This document shows positions 1 through 10,352 of a DNA stretch of 64,000 nt, piece by piece. The position numbers were made by a program, and so were the translations under genes. The stretch is taken from positions 7,603,501 through 7,667,500 of the forward strand of contig JANTQA010000008.1 of NCBI GenBank assembly GCA_027625915.1, read 5' to 3'. The notes below the pieces were generated by a model, which did no database searches, was not told the DNA's origin, and was given only the letters and a program-made list of their open reading frames with translations. Source of the DNA: Anaeramoeba flamelloides (taxonomy: Eukaryota; Metamonada; Anaeramoebidae). How positions within the stretch are numbered: the stretch's first letter is position 1; each line of letters opens with the position of its first letter.

Positions 1-1
1 A

Positions 2-1489
2 AAACTTTATGGACAAGAATTCCTGCCAATGGACCCATGGTATAATGGATTTATTGGCGAAATTAAAAAAATAAAATCAATTAAAAATAATTCCTTAAAA
101 TATGATGTTCTCGGGAAATGGGAAATGATAAATAACAATACTTTACAAATCACCGAATTGACTATAACTTCGAAACATTTTTGGATACATAAATACAAAA
201 AATTTTTGGAATCAATACGAGCAAGTAATCCCAATGCAAAGCAAAAATTAATTAATGATTATAAAGAATTCCATACAGAAAAAAAGGTTCATTTTGAAAT
301 CGAGATGGATAATGAGCAGGTGTTAAATGTAGAAAAAATCGGCATAGAGAAAGCTTTTAAATTGAAGACCTCCTTAACGTTAAATAATATGATGGCATTC
401 GACCATAATGGTAAATTGCAATATTACAAATCAGCAAATCAGATATTAAATAATTTTTTTATTATCAGATTGGAATATTACCATAGAAGAAAGGAATATT
501 TATTAAAGGAAATGAAAAGCAAGATTAGAAAATTTGAAAATAAAACCAGATTTATAAAAATGATAATAAGCCAAGAATTAATTATTGCAAATAAAAAAAA
601 AAATCAAATAGAAGAAGAATTATTAAATCTTGGATTTATTCCCATTTTGACGAATAAAAAAAAGAAAAGAATAAACGGTAAAGTGAAAAATTCTGGTGAT
701 GGAAAGAAATCCACCAAATATGAAAATTTTGTTAAATCCTCTGGGTTTAATTATTTATTAAAAATTAAATTATCTGCGTTAAATCAAAAAAAATATCAAC
801 AAATTTTAAACCAATTACAAAAAATTAGGGAAAAGAGGCTTGCTTTAAAAGATACACCAGTCGAGGTTTTATGGGATAATGATTTGAATGATTTTTTAAC
901 AACGTTATATACCTTCAATAATTATCAAAACATGATAAATGAAGAAATAATGGAAAAGAAGGGTAAAAAAAAAATAACTTATTCTTCCAGAAACGATTCT
1001 TTTGAGAATTTTAATAGAATTAACAACCAAAAATTAGAAAAAAACACCATTGGAAAGAAAACTGGTAACAAGGGTGTTAAATCAAGTATTATAAATAGTA
1101 CTGAGGGGAGCGATAACGGTGAGGGGAAGGTTGTAAAGAGGAAAAAAAAGAAAATTAATCTAAATAAAGTTGAAAAAAATATAAAATCCTTTTCAAGAAA
1201 AAGAAAATTAATTGAAAAAACTCATTTGGACACAACACTTAAACAGCCACAAATTAATGAAAACTTTATCAAAAAAAAGGTTAAAAAAAATGATAATGTA
1301 CAAAAAAAATCCAAAAATAATCAAACTCAAAAGAATAAAAGGGGTAATAAATGGAAATTGCTTCAAATGAAAATGATCACAAATAAAAAAAAAAATCAAA
1401 AAAAAAAAAATCAAAAATCCTTATTTGATGTTTTTGAATTTAATGACGATCCAATAAATCCAATTTTCCCTTCATCCAAAAAATTCTAA
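2..1489 (+). CDS. TOP2: DNA topoisomerase II, C-terminal part (5' end outside window)
   Basis: Type IIA topoisomerase: passes one DNA duplex through another using ATP, in the nucleus. The frame is open from base 2, so the ATP-binding, TOPRIM and most of the breakage-reunion parts lie left of the window. The first ATG at 29 is internal; the codons before it continue the family motif 'PMDPWYNGF'. Family landmarks then follow in order: EITELTI, the DYKEFHT/VHFEIEM block, FKLKTSLTLNNMMAFDHNG, RLEYYHRRKEYLL and the coiled-coil arm with its return segment (FNYLLKIKLSAL ... LWDNDLNDFLTTL). The last 170 or so residues are Lys/Asn-rich, as in the poorly conserved nuclear-targeting tails of eukaryotic TOP2. 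The 'PM.PWYNGF' form is closer to plant and protist enzymes than to animal ones. No intron is seen in this part. It ends with TAA. Identity is firm; fine phylogeny is not determined. Confidence 0.93.
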   Translation, partial: KLYGQEFLPMDPWYNGFIGEIKKIKSIKNNSLKYDVLGKWEMINNNTLQITELTITSKHFWIHKYKKFLESIRASNPNAKQKLINDYKEFHTEKKVHFEIEMDNEQVLNVEKIGIEKAFKLKTSLTLNNMMAFDHNGKLQYYKSANQILNNFFIIRLEYYHRRKEYLLKEMKSKIRKFENKTRFIKMIISQELIIANKKKNQIEEELLNLGFIPILTNKKKKRINGKVKNSGDGKKSTKYENFVKSSGFNYLLKIKLSALNQKKYQQILNQLQKIREKRLALKDTPVEVLWDNDLNDFLTTLYTFNNYQNMINEEIMEKKGKKKITYSSRNDSFENFNRINNQKLEKNTIGKKTGNKGVKSSIINSTEGSDNGEGKVVKRKKKKINLNKVEKNIKSFSRKRKLIEKTHLDTTLKQPQINENFIKKKVKKNDNVQKKSKNNQTQKNKRGNKWKLLQMKMITNKKKNQKKKNQKSLFDVFEFNDDPINPIFPSSKKF

Positions 1490-2649
1490 CCAGAATTATA
1501 AAAAAATTAATTTTTAATTAGATCATCAAAATAGCTGATATTTTGATTGATTGTATACAATTTTATAGAATTGAAGTACTTTTTTTTTTTTTAAAAAAAA
1601 AAAAAAAATCTTATTAAATATCTAACTTCAATTTAAAAAATAATAAATTTAATTGATCAAGAGATAGACTTTTGTTTGTATATTGTTTAAATTTTTAAAA
1701 GTTGATTTATTTATAATTATGATACAATTCAATTGGCCTATTTTTTTAGAAAAAAGTAAATCCTATTTCATTCTTTAAAAAAAAAAATTGAGAAATTTAA
1801 CAATATTTTTTTTTCTTGAAAGAAAGGGGTAATTCAAGAACAATTATCAAAATAAAAAAAGAGAAGAAGAAAAATATTTAAATAATAAAAAAAAGAATAA
1901 CACCATTTGTCGGAACAAAAAAAAAACAAATTAAAAAACTTTCATTTATATTTCTAAAATTAAATATAGCTAACTGCGATTTTTATAGAATTTAAAAGAA
2001 TGGAGTAAAATCAAGAGATTGTATACCAATTCTTTTGAATTTTGGAAATCTGAATGAAAAATGACGTCAAGTTACTTTTTTTCCAGTATTTAAAAGGATA
2101 GAGAAAAATCTTAAAGTTTTACTCAATACTTTTCAATCTTGAAAAAACAAACTTCTGTTTTATTTTTCTTATTTTTGTTTCGAAATGCTATCGATTTTCT
2201 AATTTGGGTATAAAGTAAAGAAAATCTAACGACACTTCCAACTAGAATTCAATAATATATTATATGTGTACTTATACATTTTGTTTTAAATAAGATTTAA
2301 AATTCTTGAATTCCAGTTAATTTTATTTTGAATTCTTTGATTGAATTTTATTAATTTTTCCAAATAAGAAAGAGATAAATTTTTTCTTTGTTTTTAAATT
2401 TTTTTTTATTATTAAAATGATAACATTTTTGATTTTGAATTCTTTTTTGTAAAACAGAATTTGTGTGTTTCTGTTTATTTTACATATTTCAAGTATGCAT
2501 TAAACTAAGTATTTAAATTATTAAAAGTTATTATTTGATAATTAAAATTTTCTAGTAAAATATATTAATTGGATAAATATAAAAAGTTTTATAATCTTAT
2601 TTTAGAATCATTTCTTGATGAATTAAACTAAATTACAAAATTTTGGAAA

Positions 2650-3165
2650 CAATTTAAACAGTTAAAAGAATATGAATATTGCACTTTACATTCAATTTGG
2701 TATTAATTTTGTTTTTACAAATTATTACATTTTTTTGTCTTTTTTGTTTTGCTTTCATTTCCTTTTTTTCCAGTTATGTAATCTGTTTCGTATGATCTGA
2801 AATTTTTTTTCGATGGTTGATAGAAGGATAGTGTTGAGTTTTGTTAAATTGAAGAATCACATACAATTGGTTGATGGTATTTTATCATTTGATCGATCAA
2901 CAATTCTTGGTGGAATTACAACAAATTTTACCAATACATTTTTTGTTCAGCTAGTTTCATTATTTTGGACATACTGATTTTTATTATTTTTTGTTTGATT
3001 TTTTTTTTCTTATTTTTGGATAAAAATATTTACTTATAAAAATCTTAATACTGGGTTACTCAAATGTGGTTTGTATTATATTTGACAATATAAAATAAAT
3101 TATGTTTTTTTTTGCTAATATTGGATTTTTGGTGTCTACAAATTTTTGGAATCGAGTTTATTAGA
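2650..3165 (+). mobile_element. Decayed copy of family A TIR element
   Basis: Partial similarity along its length to the copies at 33033-33573 and 60683-61219: a 'GTAATCTGTTTCGTATGATC' block, a 'TTTGATCGATCAACAATTC' block, 'TACAACAAATTTTACCAA', and a right end of the form 'ATTTTTGGTGTCTACAAATT'. It is more diverged than the other copies and has no coding content, so it is probably the oldest of the family here. Confidence 0.5.
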
Positions 3166-3915
3166 AAAATATTATTTATAATTGTTAGAAGTTTCTATTG
3201 CCTTATTTATATTTTAGATTATCTTTTTGAGTTTTTTTATCATAGTAAATATACAAATATTTTTTTTTAAATCTTTTGAAATTTCCTAATTTATCTTTAA
3301 GAGGTTTTATTCAAAATTAAATCATTATTTTAGATATGAAATTTAATTTTTGATTTAGATAATTTTGATTTTCATTTTAATTTAATTAAATCATCTGTAA
3401 CATTTGAAAATAGTTTTTTTTTATTAATAAGATACATAGTAAAACAAAATCGAAAATTAGAGTCAATATAATAGGTGATATGGATCTCTTGAAATATACC
3501 AGGTCCTTGATAATATTTTTATATTAAATTTTAGATAATTTATTAAAAATAATTTGATTGTTTTTTATTCGAATTGTTTTACAATTATTTGAATCAAATG
3601 ATTTTGCTTTGTCAATCACTATAATGTATATTTTATCATTCTTATTTTCATTATTTGATTTTCTCTCATTATAAGGATTTAAGAAATTTAATATATCTAA
3701 AAAAAAAAAAAATTCTTACCATGGTTTCTTAATGAATCTTACTTTTTTGGCACGTGCATTGATAAAATTCTTAATTTCACAATTCTTATATATTTAAATA
3801 ATCTTATTTATATTTTTTTTTATATTTTCTTAATTTTGTAAAACATTTTTTATAAAACCTTGAAGAAATACTTTTTTTGGTTTATATTTAAAGAAAGTGT
3901 ATATAATTAGTTGGT

Positions 3916-4115
3916 ATACAATCAGTTCCACTTTTAGGCACAAATATTCAATGAAATTTAAGGCACAATAAAAATCTCCAATTAAGGCACAAAATTCAGA
4001 TTCTAGTAAAATAAATTGTAAAAAAAAAAATTCCAAATTTTGTGCTTTAATTTCAGATTTTTTGTGCCTTAAATTTTGTTGAAAATTTGTTCCTTAAAAG
4101 TGGAACTGATTGTAT
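3916..4115. mobile_element. Family C palindromic MITE (Tc1/mariner type)
   Basis: About 200 bp and almost one long inverted repeat. Ends are ATACAATCAGTTCCACTTTT and its reverse complement; inside are repeated 'AAGGCACAAA' words on the left and 'TTTGTGCCTTAA' on the right. TA flanks both ends, as expected of TA-targeting Tc1/mariner elements. No ORF, so non-autonomous. Related copies lie at 34994, 36193, 60219 and 62655. Confidence 0.8.
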
Positions 4116-6041
4116 GTAAATTTCTTTTGTTTGAATTAGTTTGAAAGAATTTAATTGAAACTAAAAAAATGATTAGATCGCTCCCTTTTATAAGATTAAT
4201 TGAATTTATCAGTGCCTCAAATAATATATTTTAATTTTTTGTTATGTGGTGGTAAAAGACCGATCGTCAATGGGGTCAAACTACAAATGTTTATATCAAT
4301 GTTTATTAACCATTTATGTTATGTATTGGTAATATTTAAGCTAACTCAAAAAGATTTTGACTTGATTGGTATATGGATAAATAAAAAGATGTCAAATTTC
4401 TAAAAATAATTCCATATAATCCACTAATAATCTATATAACTGAAGCAAAAATTGACCAAGTCAGAATTTTAATATATAAAAAAAGATTTAAACTCAAAAA
4501 GAAATTAGAAATTCTGTGTTTTGTGCATATATAAAAAAATGTAAGTTTTCAAAAAAGTATAATGGAAATATTAATTGGGAAATATACACCTTAAAATTAA
4601 GACAACAAAATCTAAACTTACTTGAGAAAGCTTGATAATAAATTGTTCTTGATGGAAAGATCAAGATTATTTGAAAATTATGAGACACAACAACAACCTA
4701 AATAAACAAAAACAATAGTTCATCTACAAGGGCTCAACTTCCTTCTTAAAACTCAGAAATTTCACAAATTATCTAAATAGATATTCTTATGTTTATGATA
4801 AGAATAAAACAAAAACAAAATTTTGCAACTTATGCAAAAAATATTTAAACCTAGAAATCATTTAAGATATCATTCATTTTTTATAGGATCGTGTCGTTAA
4901 GTGTCGTGGAGTACCTAGATTTTCTTGAGGTTTTCGTCTTATATGTTAAGTGTTTGAGGTTTTTTTTTGCGGTTTTCTGTTTTATTTGTCAAGTATTCTC
5001 GGTTTTTTTTAATTTGTGAAATAAAAAGAAAGATGTTTAAATTTTCTTTTAATTTCTCAAATCAAACAAAACCTAACTGTAAAAAATATTTCAAATGGGT
5101 AGATTCTATTTTCATCTTAAAACTAAAATTGCTAAACATCACAAATTTTTTTAATATAAATTCTTATTTTTATTATAAGAAGAAAATAAAAACAAAATCT
5201 CACAATCTATACAAAAAAAAACCATAATTCAGGAATAGATGAAGAAATCGACTATTTTTTATGGAATTGCATATTCCCGATGAAAAAAATTGAAAATTTT
5301 GGATTATAGAATTAATCAAATAAACAATAATAATAAGAATAATATCAAAGATATTATTCAAAATAAAGCCTCATTATTTATTTCTATCATTCGTTAATGA
5401 TAAAGAAAATTATGATTCTTTATTGAAATTTCTAAACAAAAATTTAGAAATTAGGGAAGTTCTGTTAAGTACTGTCGAGAGCCCAGGTTTATTTTAAAAA
5501 ATAAGAAATAAACAGAAAATTAAATAAAGCCTCAGTTTTATTCATAAATTAAAAAAACTCTAATGACTGAAGGTGTAAATTAATTTCTTCATTTCAAAAT
5601 AAATCTAAAAATAAACACTCAATTGAGCTACTAATCAGAAAAAATCAAAAAAATTTTGTCAACAGATATCATTCTTAATTTTAAATATTCATAAAAGATC
5701 AATGAGTGAATCTTCAGAATTAATTTTGGGTTTAGGTATGCTTTTGATCAGTGAATTAGATTTTGAATTGGAACCAGAAGAAGAAAAAAGGCATGATTTT
5801 CTTCTTTTAAAACATATTTAGCTGTAATGTCAAAAAAAAAAACAGAAATAACTTACATGTCTTATTACTAAAATAAATGTTAGTGATTTATTCAAAATTA
5901 AAATCACACACCACTTAACTTTACTAATTTGGTGACTAACAATTAATTTATATTGAAAGAAAACCCTTAAACAAATAATTAGATCATTTTACATTTTTCA
6001 TTTTTCATTTTTTTGTTATTTCTTTTAATTAAATTAAATAA

Positions 6042-6838
6042 ATGGTAATCCTTAATTTTACTTTTCTTTTCTTCTTATATCTTACCCTATGGTCTAAATT
6101 TTGAATAACAAAACAAAATAACATTCTTTTATTCTCCAAAAAAGCCAACTAGATTCAAAAGATCGAGAAAAAAAAGAGGACAAATTATTCATGGTTATGG
6201 ACGTGTAGGAAAACACAGAAAGCATCCAAGTGGTAGAGGTAAATCAGGTGGTCTCCAACATCATAGGTAAATTCTTCTTTTTTTTTATTTTAATTTTGCT
6301 TTTTCTTTTTCGTTTTCTTTTTTTATTTATATTTTGTTTTTTATGAAAATATTTTTTTTTTCTTTTGTTTCTTTTTACTTTTTAAATTGATCCAAATAAA
6401 TTCTTTCAAACATGAACCTTTTACAACAATTTAAATGGGATTTTTTTTCTTTTTTTTTTTTTTTTTTTTATTTTATTTTATTATTTTTCAAAAAGAATTG
6501 CTTTTGATAAATATCATCCAGGATTTTTTGGAAAAGTAGGTATGAGATGGTATCATAAACAAAACAATATCAAATACGCACCAATTATTAACCTTGACAA
6601 ACTTTGGACTTTAGTTCCAGAAGAAACAAGAAAAAAATACCAAAAAGCCAAAGAAGGTGAAGAAGTACCAGTTATTGATGTTGTCAAATTTGGTTACTTT
6701 AGAGTACTTGGAAAAGGAAGACTTCCAAAGCAACCAATGATCGTAAGAGCCAAATCATTTTCAGAAACAGCAGAAAAGAAAATTAAAGCTGTTGGTGGTG
6801 TTTGTGAACTTGTTTTTGAAAAAAACAAAAAGAAATAA
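6042..6838 (+). CDS. RPL27A: 60S ribosomal protein uL15 (RPL27A/L28), three exons
   Basis: Large-subunit ribosomal protein of cytosolic ribosomes. Exons: 6042-6044 (the ATG alone), 6145-6266, 6496-6838. Introns of 100 nt (GTAATC...AAAAAG) and 229 nt (GTAAAT...CAAAAAG). Joined, they give 155 codons of protein starting [13 protein letters not shown], then [51 protein letters not shown] and [11 protein letters not shown], all landmark uL15 blocks. Usual length is 148-149 aa; the extra residues are in the middle loop and a basic tail. The frame before CCA at 6145 is open but has no ATG, and the splice from the upstream ATG restores the universal 'MP[ST]R' start. Residue 39, normally His, is Gln here. 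Identity is certain; the first exon is an inference from splice signals. Confidence 0.95.
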
Positions 6839-9800
6839 ATTGTATTAATTCCGAAGAAAAAAGTATTCAATTTTACCAAAGATCTTTGAATTCAAAACAT
6901 AGCATTGCTGATCATAGATTTTTTTGTTTGTTCATTTTTAATCATGAATTAATTTAGATACCTTTTCTAAAAAGAAACAAAACAAAAAATTTTATTCTTT
7001 TTACTTTTTTAATGATTACTTTTTTTTTTTTTTTTTATTTTTATTTTCAGAGCTTCAAGTTTTTTATATTTTTATTACTCCTTAAAAACAAAAAAAAAAC
7101 TAAAGCTAGACCATCAAACCTTTTTTTTCATTGAATCTCTTTCGAGCTAAGAAACTTACCTTTTAAAGTAATGATAATTTACAATCAAGTAGTTTTTTTT
7201 TTTTTTTTTATCAACCCATCCATTAAATACATTTGATTCGGTTGAAAGTAATTCAATTTGAAAAGAGAGTTGATCTAGAATTTTTTATAAGATAATGAAA
7301 ATTGAGATAAATATTCTGGAAAAGAATTACTCATTCGGAAAAATACTCAAATCTGTTTTAATTGTAAAATGGTAGTTAAAAGAAAAATGTTTCAATTATT
7401 TTTTTACTTATTGTTTACTGATCAATAAAAGCTTGCGGAAATTGAAATTCCTTAAACTGTATTAATACTTTTTGTTAAAATTTTAAAGCCAATTTCACTG
7501 GAATAGGGAAATCATAGCATCACAAAATTAAAAAAATTCACTTTTACTAATGGTTTCATATTAAAAATTAAAATTTGGGAAAATTGAACACGCTTAAATT
7601 TTGGTTTAATGTGTTGTTTTGAATTCTATTTTGATTTTAATAATCAGTCTACTTTTTGATTTGGTTTTTGTTTTAACTGATCAAAAAAGATGTAAAAAAA
7701 TATTTGATAATAAGAATTTTTAGTTACTATTTTGTAATTAAAACCGATTTGACAATTTTTTTTCAGGAATTAAAAATGTTTCCAGAAGTATATAATTAAT
7801 AAGAAAAAAAATTTTTTTTAGTTATTTATTTAATTGATTTACAAGATTTCTTTGACTTTAAAATCAAAGAGTCAAAATTTCAAATATTTCTCAGAAACAT
7901 TTTTTCCAGTTTTGTAAAAATATTAGATATAAAAATAGAAGATCGTAATTTTCTTGAAATATTCTGAAAGGGTAATTATATAAAAAAACAAAATTTTGAT
8001 GATTACTCTTTAATCCATTTAAATTTATTTTGAAGTCTCAAATAAGAGAAAATGATTTAAAAGGTGTAGAAATTGCCATGAATTATATTCTGTGTTATTA
8101 AAACACTAGATTTTTTAAAAATTCAATTTATTTGTTCGAGATTTTTAAAAAATACTAAAATTTCATTAAATTAAGTAATTATTTCTAACTTATTCTTATA
8201 TTAGGAAATACTGATAAATTTAGATTTATATAATAAAATTTTTAATTCAATTTCTCATTTTTGTAATCTTAGATCTCAACTTTTAAAAGAACACAACAAA
8301 AAGAATAATTTGAAGGATTAACTAATTTTATAAAGTTTCTTCACATTTAAACCCATAGAATGCGTTATTCAAAGCTTGAGTAAAAAAAAATTTAAAAAGG
8401 AAAAAGAAGTAAAAATTTTCAAGATATTTATTTGAATTTATCAGTATTGACTAGCTATACAACTTTTTTTTATATCTAAAATATGATTTACATTTTTTCA
8501 AAAATTTAGCTATTTTGAAAATCACACAAATTATTTTTTTCAATTAGGAATTTCAAACTTTTAAAGAGTACCCGATACCTGCTAATATCTTTTTAATATT
8601 AGTAACCATAATTCCAGAAATTGATAAAAAGTTAATAATAATTGATAAATTTTCTCAGCGAAGCATTCACGATTCCTTAGAAATAATTAAACGACAAAAT
8701 TTTAAATTAAAGGGTCGTGTCTTTTTTAATGAGTGTTCTTGATAAAAAAGGACAGTTGATTTTTTTTTTTGATTTTTTACCAACTATCTTTTATAAAAGC
8801 TTTTTTTGTTTTCTAACTTATCTTTTTTTTTTTTTTTTTTTTTTTAATAATTCTTTTTGTTTTTTCAACCAATAAAAATTTGGAACCTCCTCGATTTCAA
8901 AATATTTTTTTTCTTTATCTTCTAAATTACTAATTTACCACTAGTAGTCCGATGGGGTATCGTAGATTGCATAACTTCTCTTGAGGTTTTTTGTTTTATT
9001 TGTTAAGTGCTCTAGGTTTTTTTTTTAATTTTTGAAATGAACAGAAAATTAAAATAAATTTTCGGTTTATTTCAAAAAGTAAAAAAAACCTAACAAAAAT
9101 CTATTGATTTTCCTAATAAACAGAAAAATCAAGAAAAGCTAACAGCTTTTTTTTTTAATATTTGAAATAAAAAGAAAATTAAATAAATTGGATTTTTATT
9201 TCAAAAAAGTAAAAAAACCTAACGGTGGTTTTCCAGAATTTAAAAGAATTGAATAAAATCTTAGATTTTTACTATTATGGGTTTTGTAATTTACCCATGA
9301 ATTGCCCAAAAAAAATGAGTGAATTGAGACTAAAAAAGGGTATTGTGAAATTGCCCTTCTTTTGATTAACAAAATTCAAATAATAAAAAAAAAACTTATG
9401 AGGATCTCATTGGCAAAAAATTCAATTCAAAAAAAAAGTTGAAAAAGCATTCTCAATTTTAAAAAATCAAATTATTAAAAAAAAATAACTTACTTCTTTT
9501 TTTAAAAACCCCACGGTGTTAAATTTAATCAATTTAAAACAAATTGTTTTCTTTGAAGTACACAATCAATTTAATTTCGATTTAATCTAATTTGTGGTTA
9601 TATTGTAACTCTCTATATTTGATAAAGTTAGTATTTTGTAATATTCTTTCGAAAAAAATAACTCCTTCCAAGTAGGGTAAAAAAAATGAAATTAAAAAAA
9701 GCTTGGGTACTCTAAAAGTGCCAAATAGCAACACTCCAAAATCAATACAGTTGTTTTCAGAACGATATATCACAACCCTTCTAATTGGAAATAGAGTGTC

Positions 9801-10352
9801 CCTCTTTGGAGCTTTTTTCTAAAAATGTCCAATTTTTTAATTGTTGACTTTTTAAGATCGATCAATCTTAATGCTGGTTAGTTTTTAATTGGTATAAAGC
9901 ACTCATTAAAATAATAAATTTTTCAATTTCAGAAAAAAAAATTGAACCTTAATTACTCTACCCTTAATTTCTAAAATTCAAAAAAATCTAAAAGTAATCA
10001 AGAGGAATTCAAAACTCCTCCCTTAAACGTGTAAAAACAATATAAATTCCTTTTTAACAAACAATAAGTCCTTTGTGAAACAATTTTCACTCTAGTATTA
10101 GAACAACTCTTAACTCGTCTTTGTACAATAACCTCAAATTTCAAGACAAAACAATCTTTTTTTTCAATATTAGAGTAAGAAAAAGATAGATTTTGAATCT
10201 TTCTAGATTTAAATAAAAAATTTCACCTTCTAAATTCAGAACAAAGCCAAAAATAAAAAAAAAAAATACTTTCTACTTTTGAAGGGAAAAATTATATTTA
10301 TTTTTTTCAAAAATTACCTTTTTTTTTCATCACAAAAAAAAATTATTTGGTG
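6839..10352. other. Intergenic spacer, 3.5 kb
   Basis: AT-rich, without a supported gene. It contains long T runs (for example 8823-8845), a 'GAGGTTTTTTGTTTTATTTG' diffuse repeat at about 8980-9235, and one of two inverted copies of a 0.6 kb dispersed repeat (about 9330-9890). Nothing else is recognisable. Confidence 0.55.
9330..9890 (+). repeat. Dispersed repeat R2, copy 1 (inverted partner near 62 kb)
   Basis: Matches the reverse complement of about 61905-62490 over several blocks in the same order: 'GGGTATTGTGAAATTGCCCT', 'TTTAAAACAAATTG', 'TTTCGATTTAATCT', 'TTTTGTAATATTCTT', 'AAAGTGCCAAATAGCAACAC' and 'CTAATTGGAAATAGAGTGTC'. The right part is itself imperfectly palindromic around 'AGTGCCAAA ... 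CTTTGGAGC'. No TIR pair or target duplication was resolved and no protein is encoded. A DNA transposon relic is the likeliest origin. Confidence 0.6.

Larger units (their letters stand above)
1490..6041. other. Intergenic spacer, 4.5 kb, repeat-rich
   Basis: Very AT-rich, with no convincing gene. It holds a decayed copy of transposon family A (about 2650-3165), a family C MITE (3916-4115), and degenerate pieces of a diffuse repeat with 'GAGGTTTT...AAAACCTAAC' blocks (4890-5230 and about 5455-5530; more at 8943-9235). The segment 1640-1810 resembles 20780-20990. A short open stretch at 5367-5497 and a 38-codon ATG ORF at 5702-5819 are noted under rejected items. Confidence 0.6.

Noticed and set aside
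3830-4036. A 68-codon minus-strand frame
   Set aside because: Falls mostly inside a family C MITE.
4200-5227. Small frames at 4200-4403, 4494-4688 and 4967-5227
   Set aside because: They overlap repeats or lack ATG starts; none has recognisable protein features.
5367-5819. Two short coding-like stretches (5367-5497, a NDKENYDSLLKFLNKNLEIR segment; and a 38-codon ATG ORF at 5702-5819)
   Set aside because: They look more protein-like than neighbouring spacer, and the first may be a relic of a host gene, but they are too short, have no recognisable domain, and no splice sites join them convincingly.
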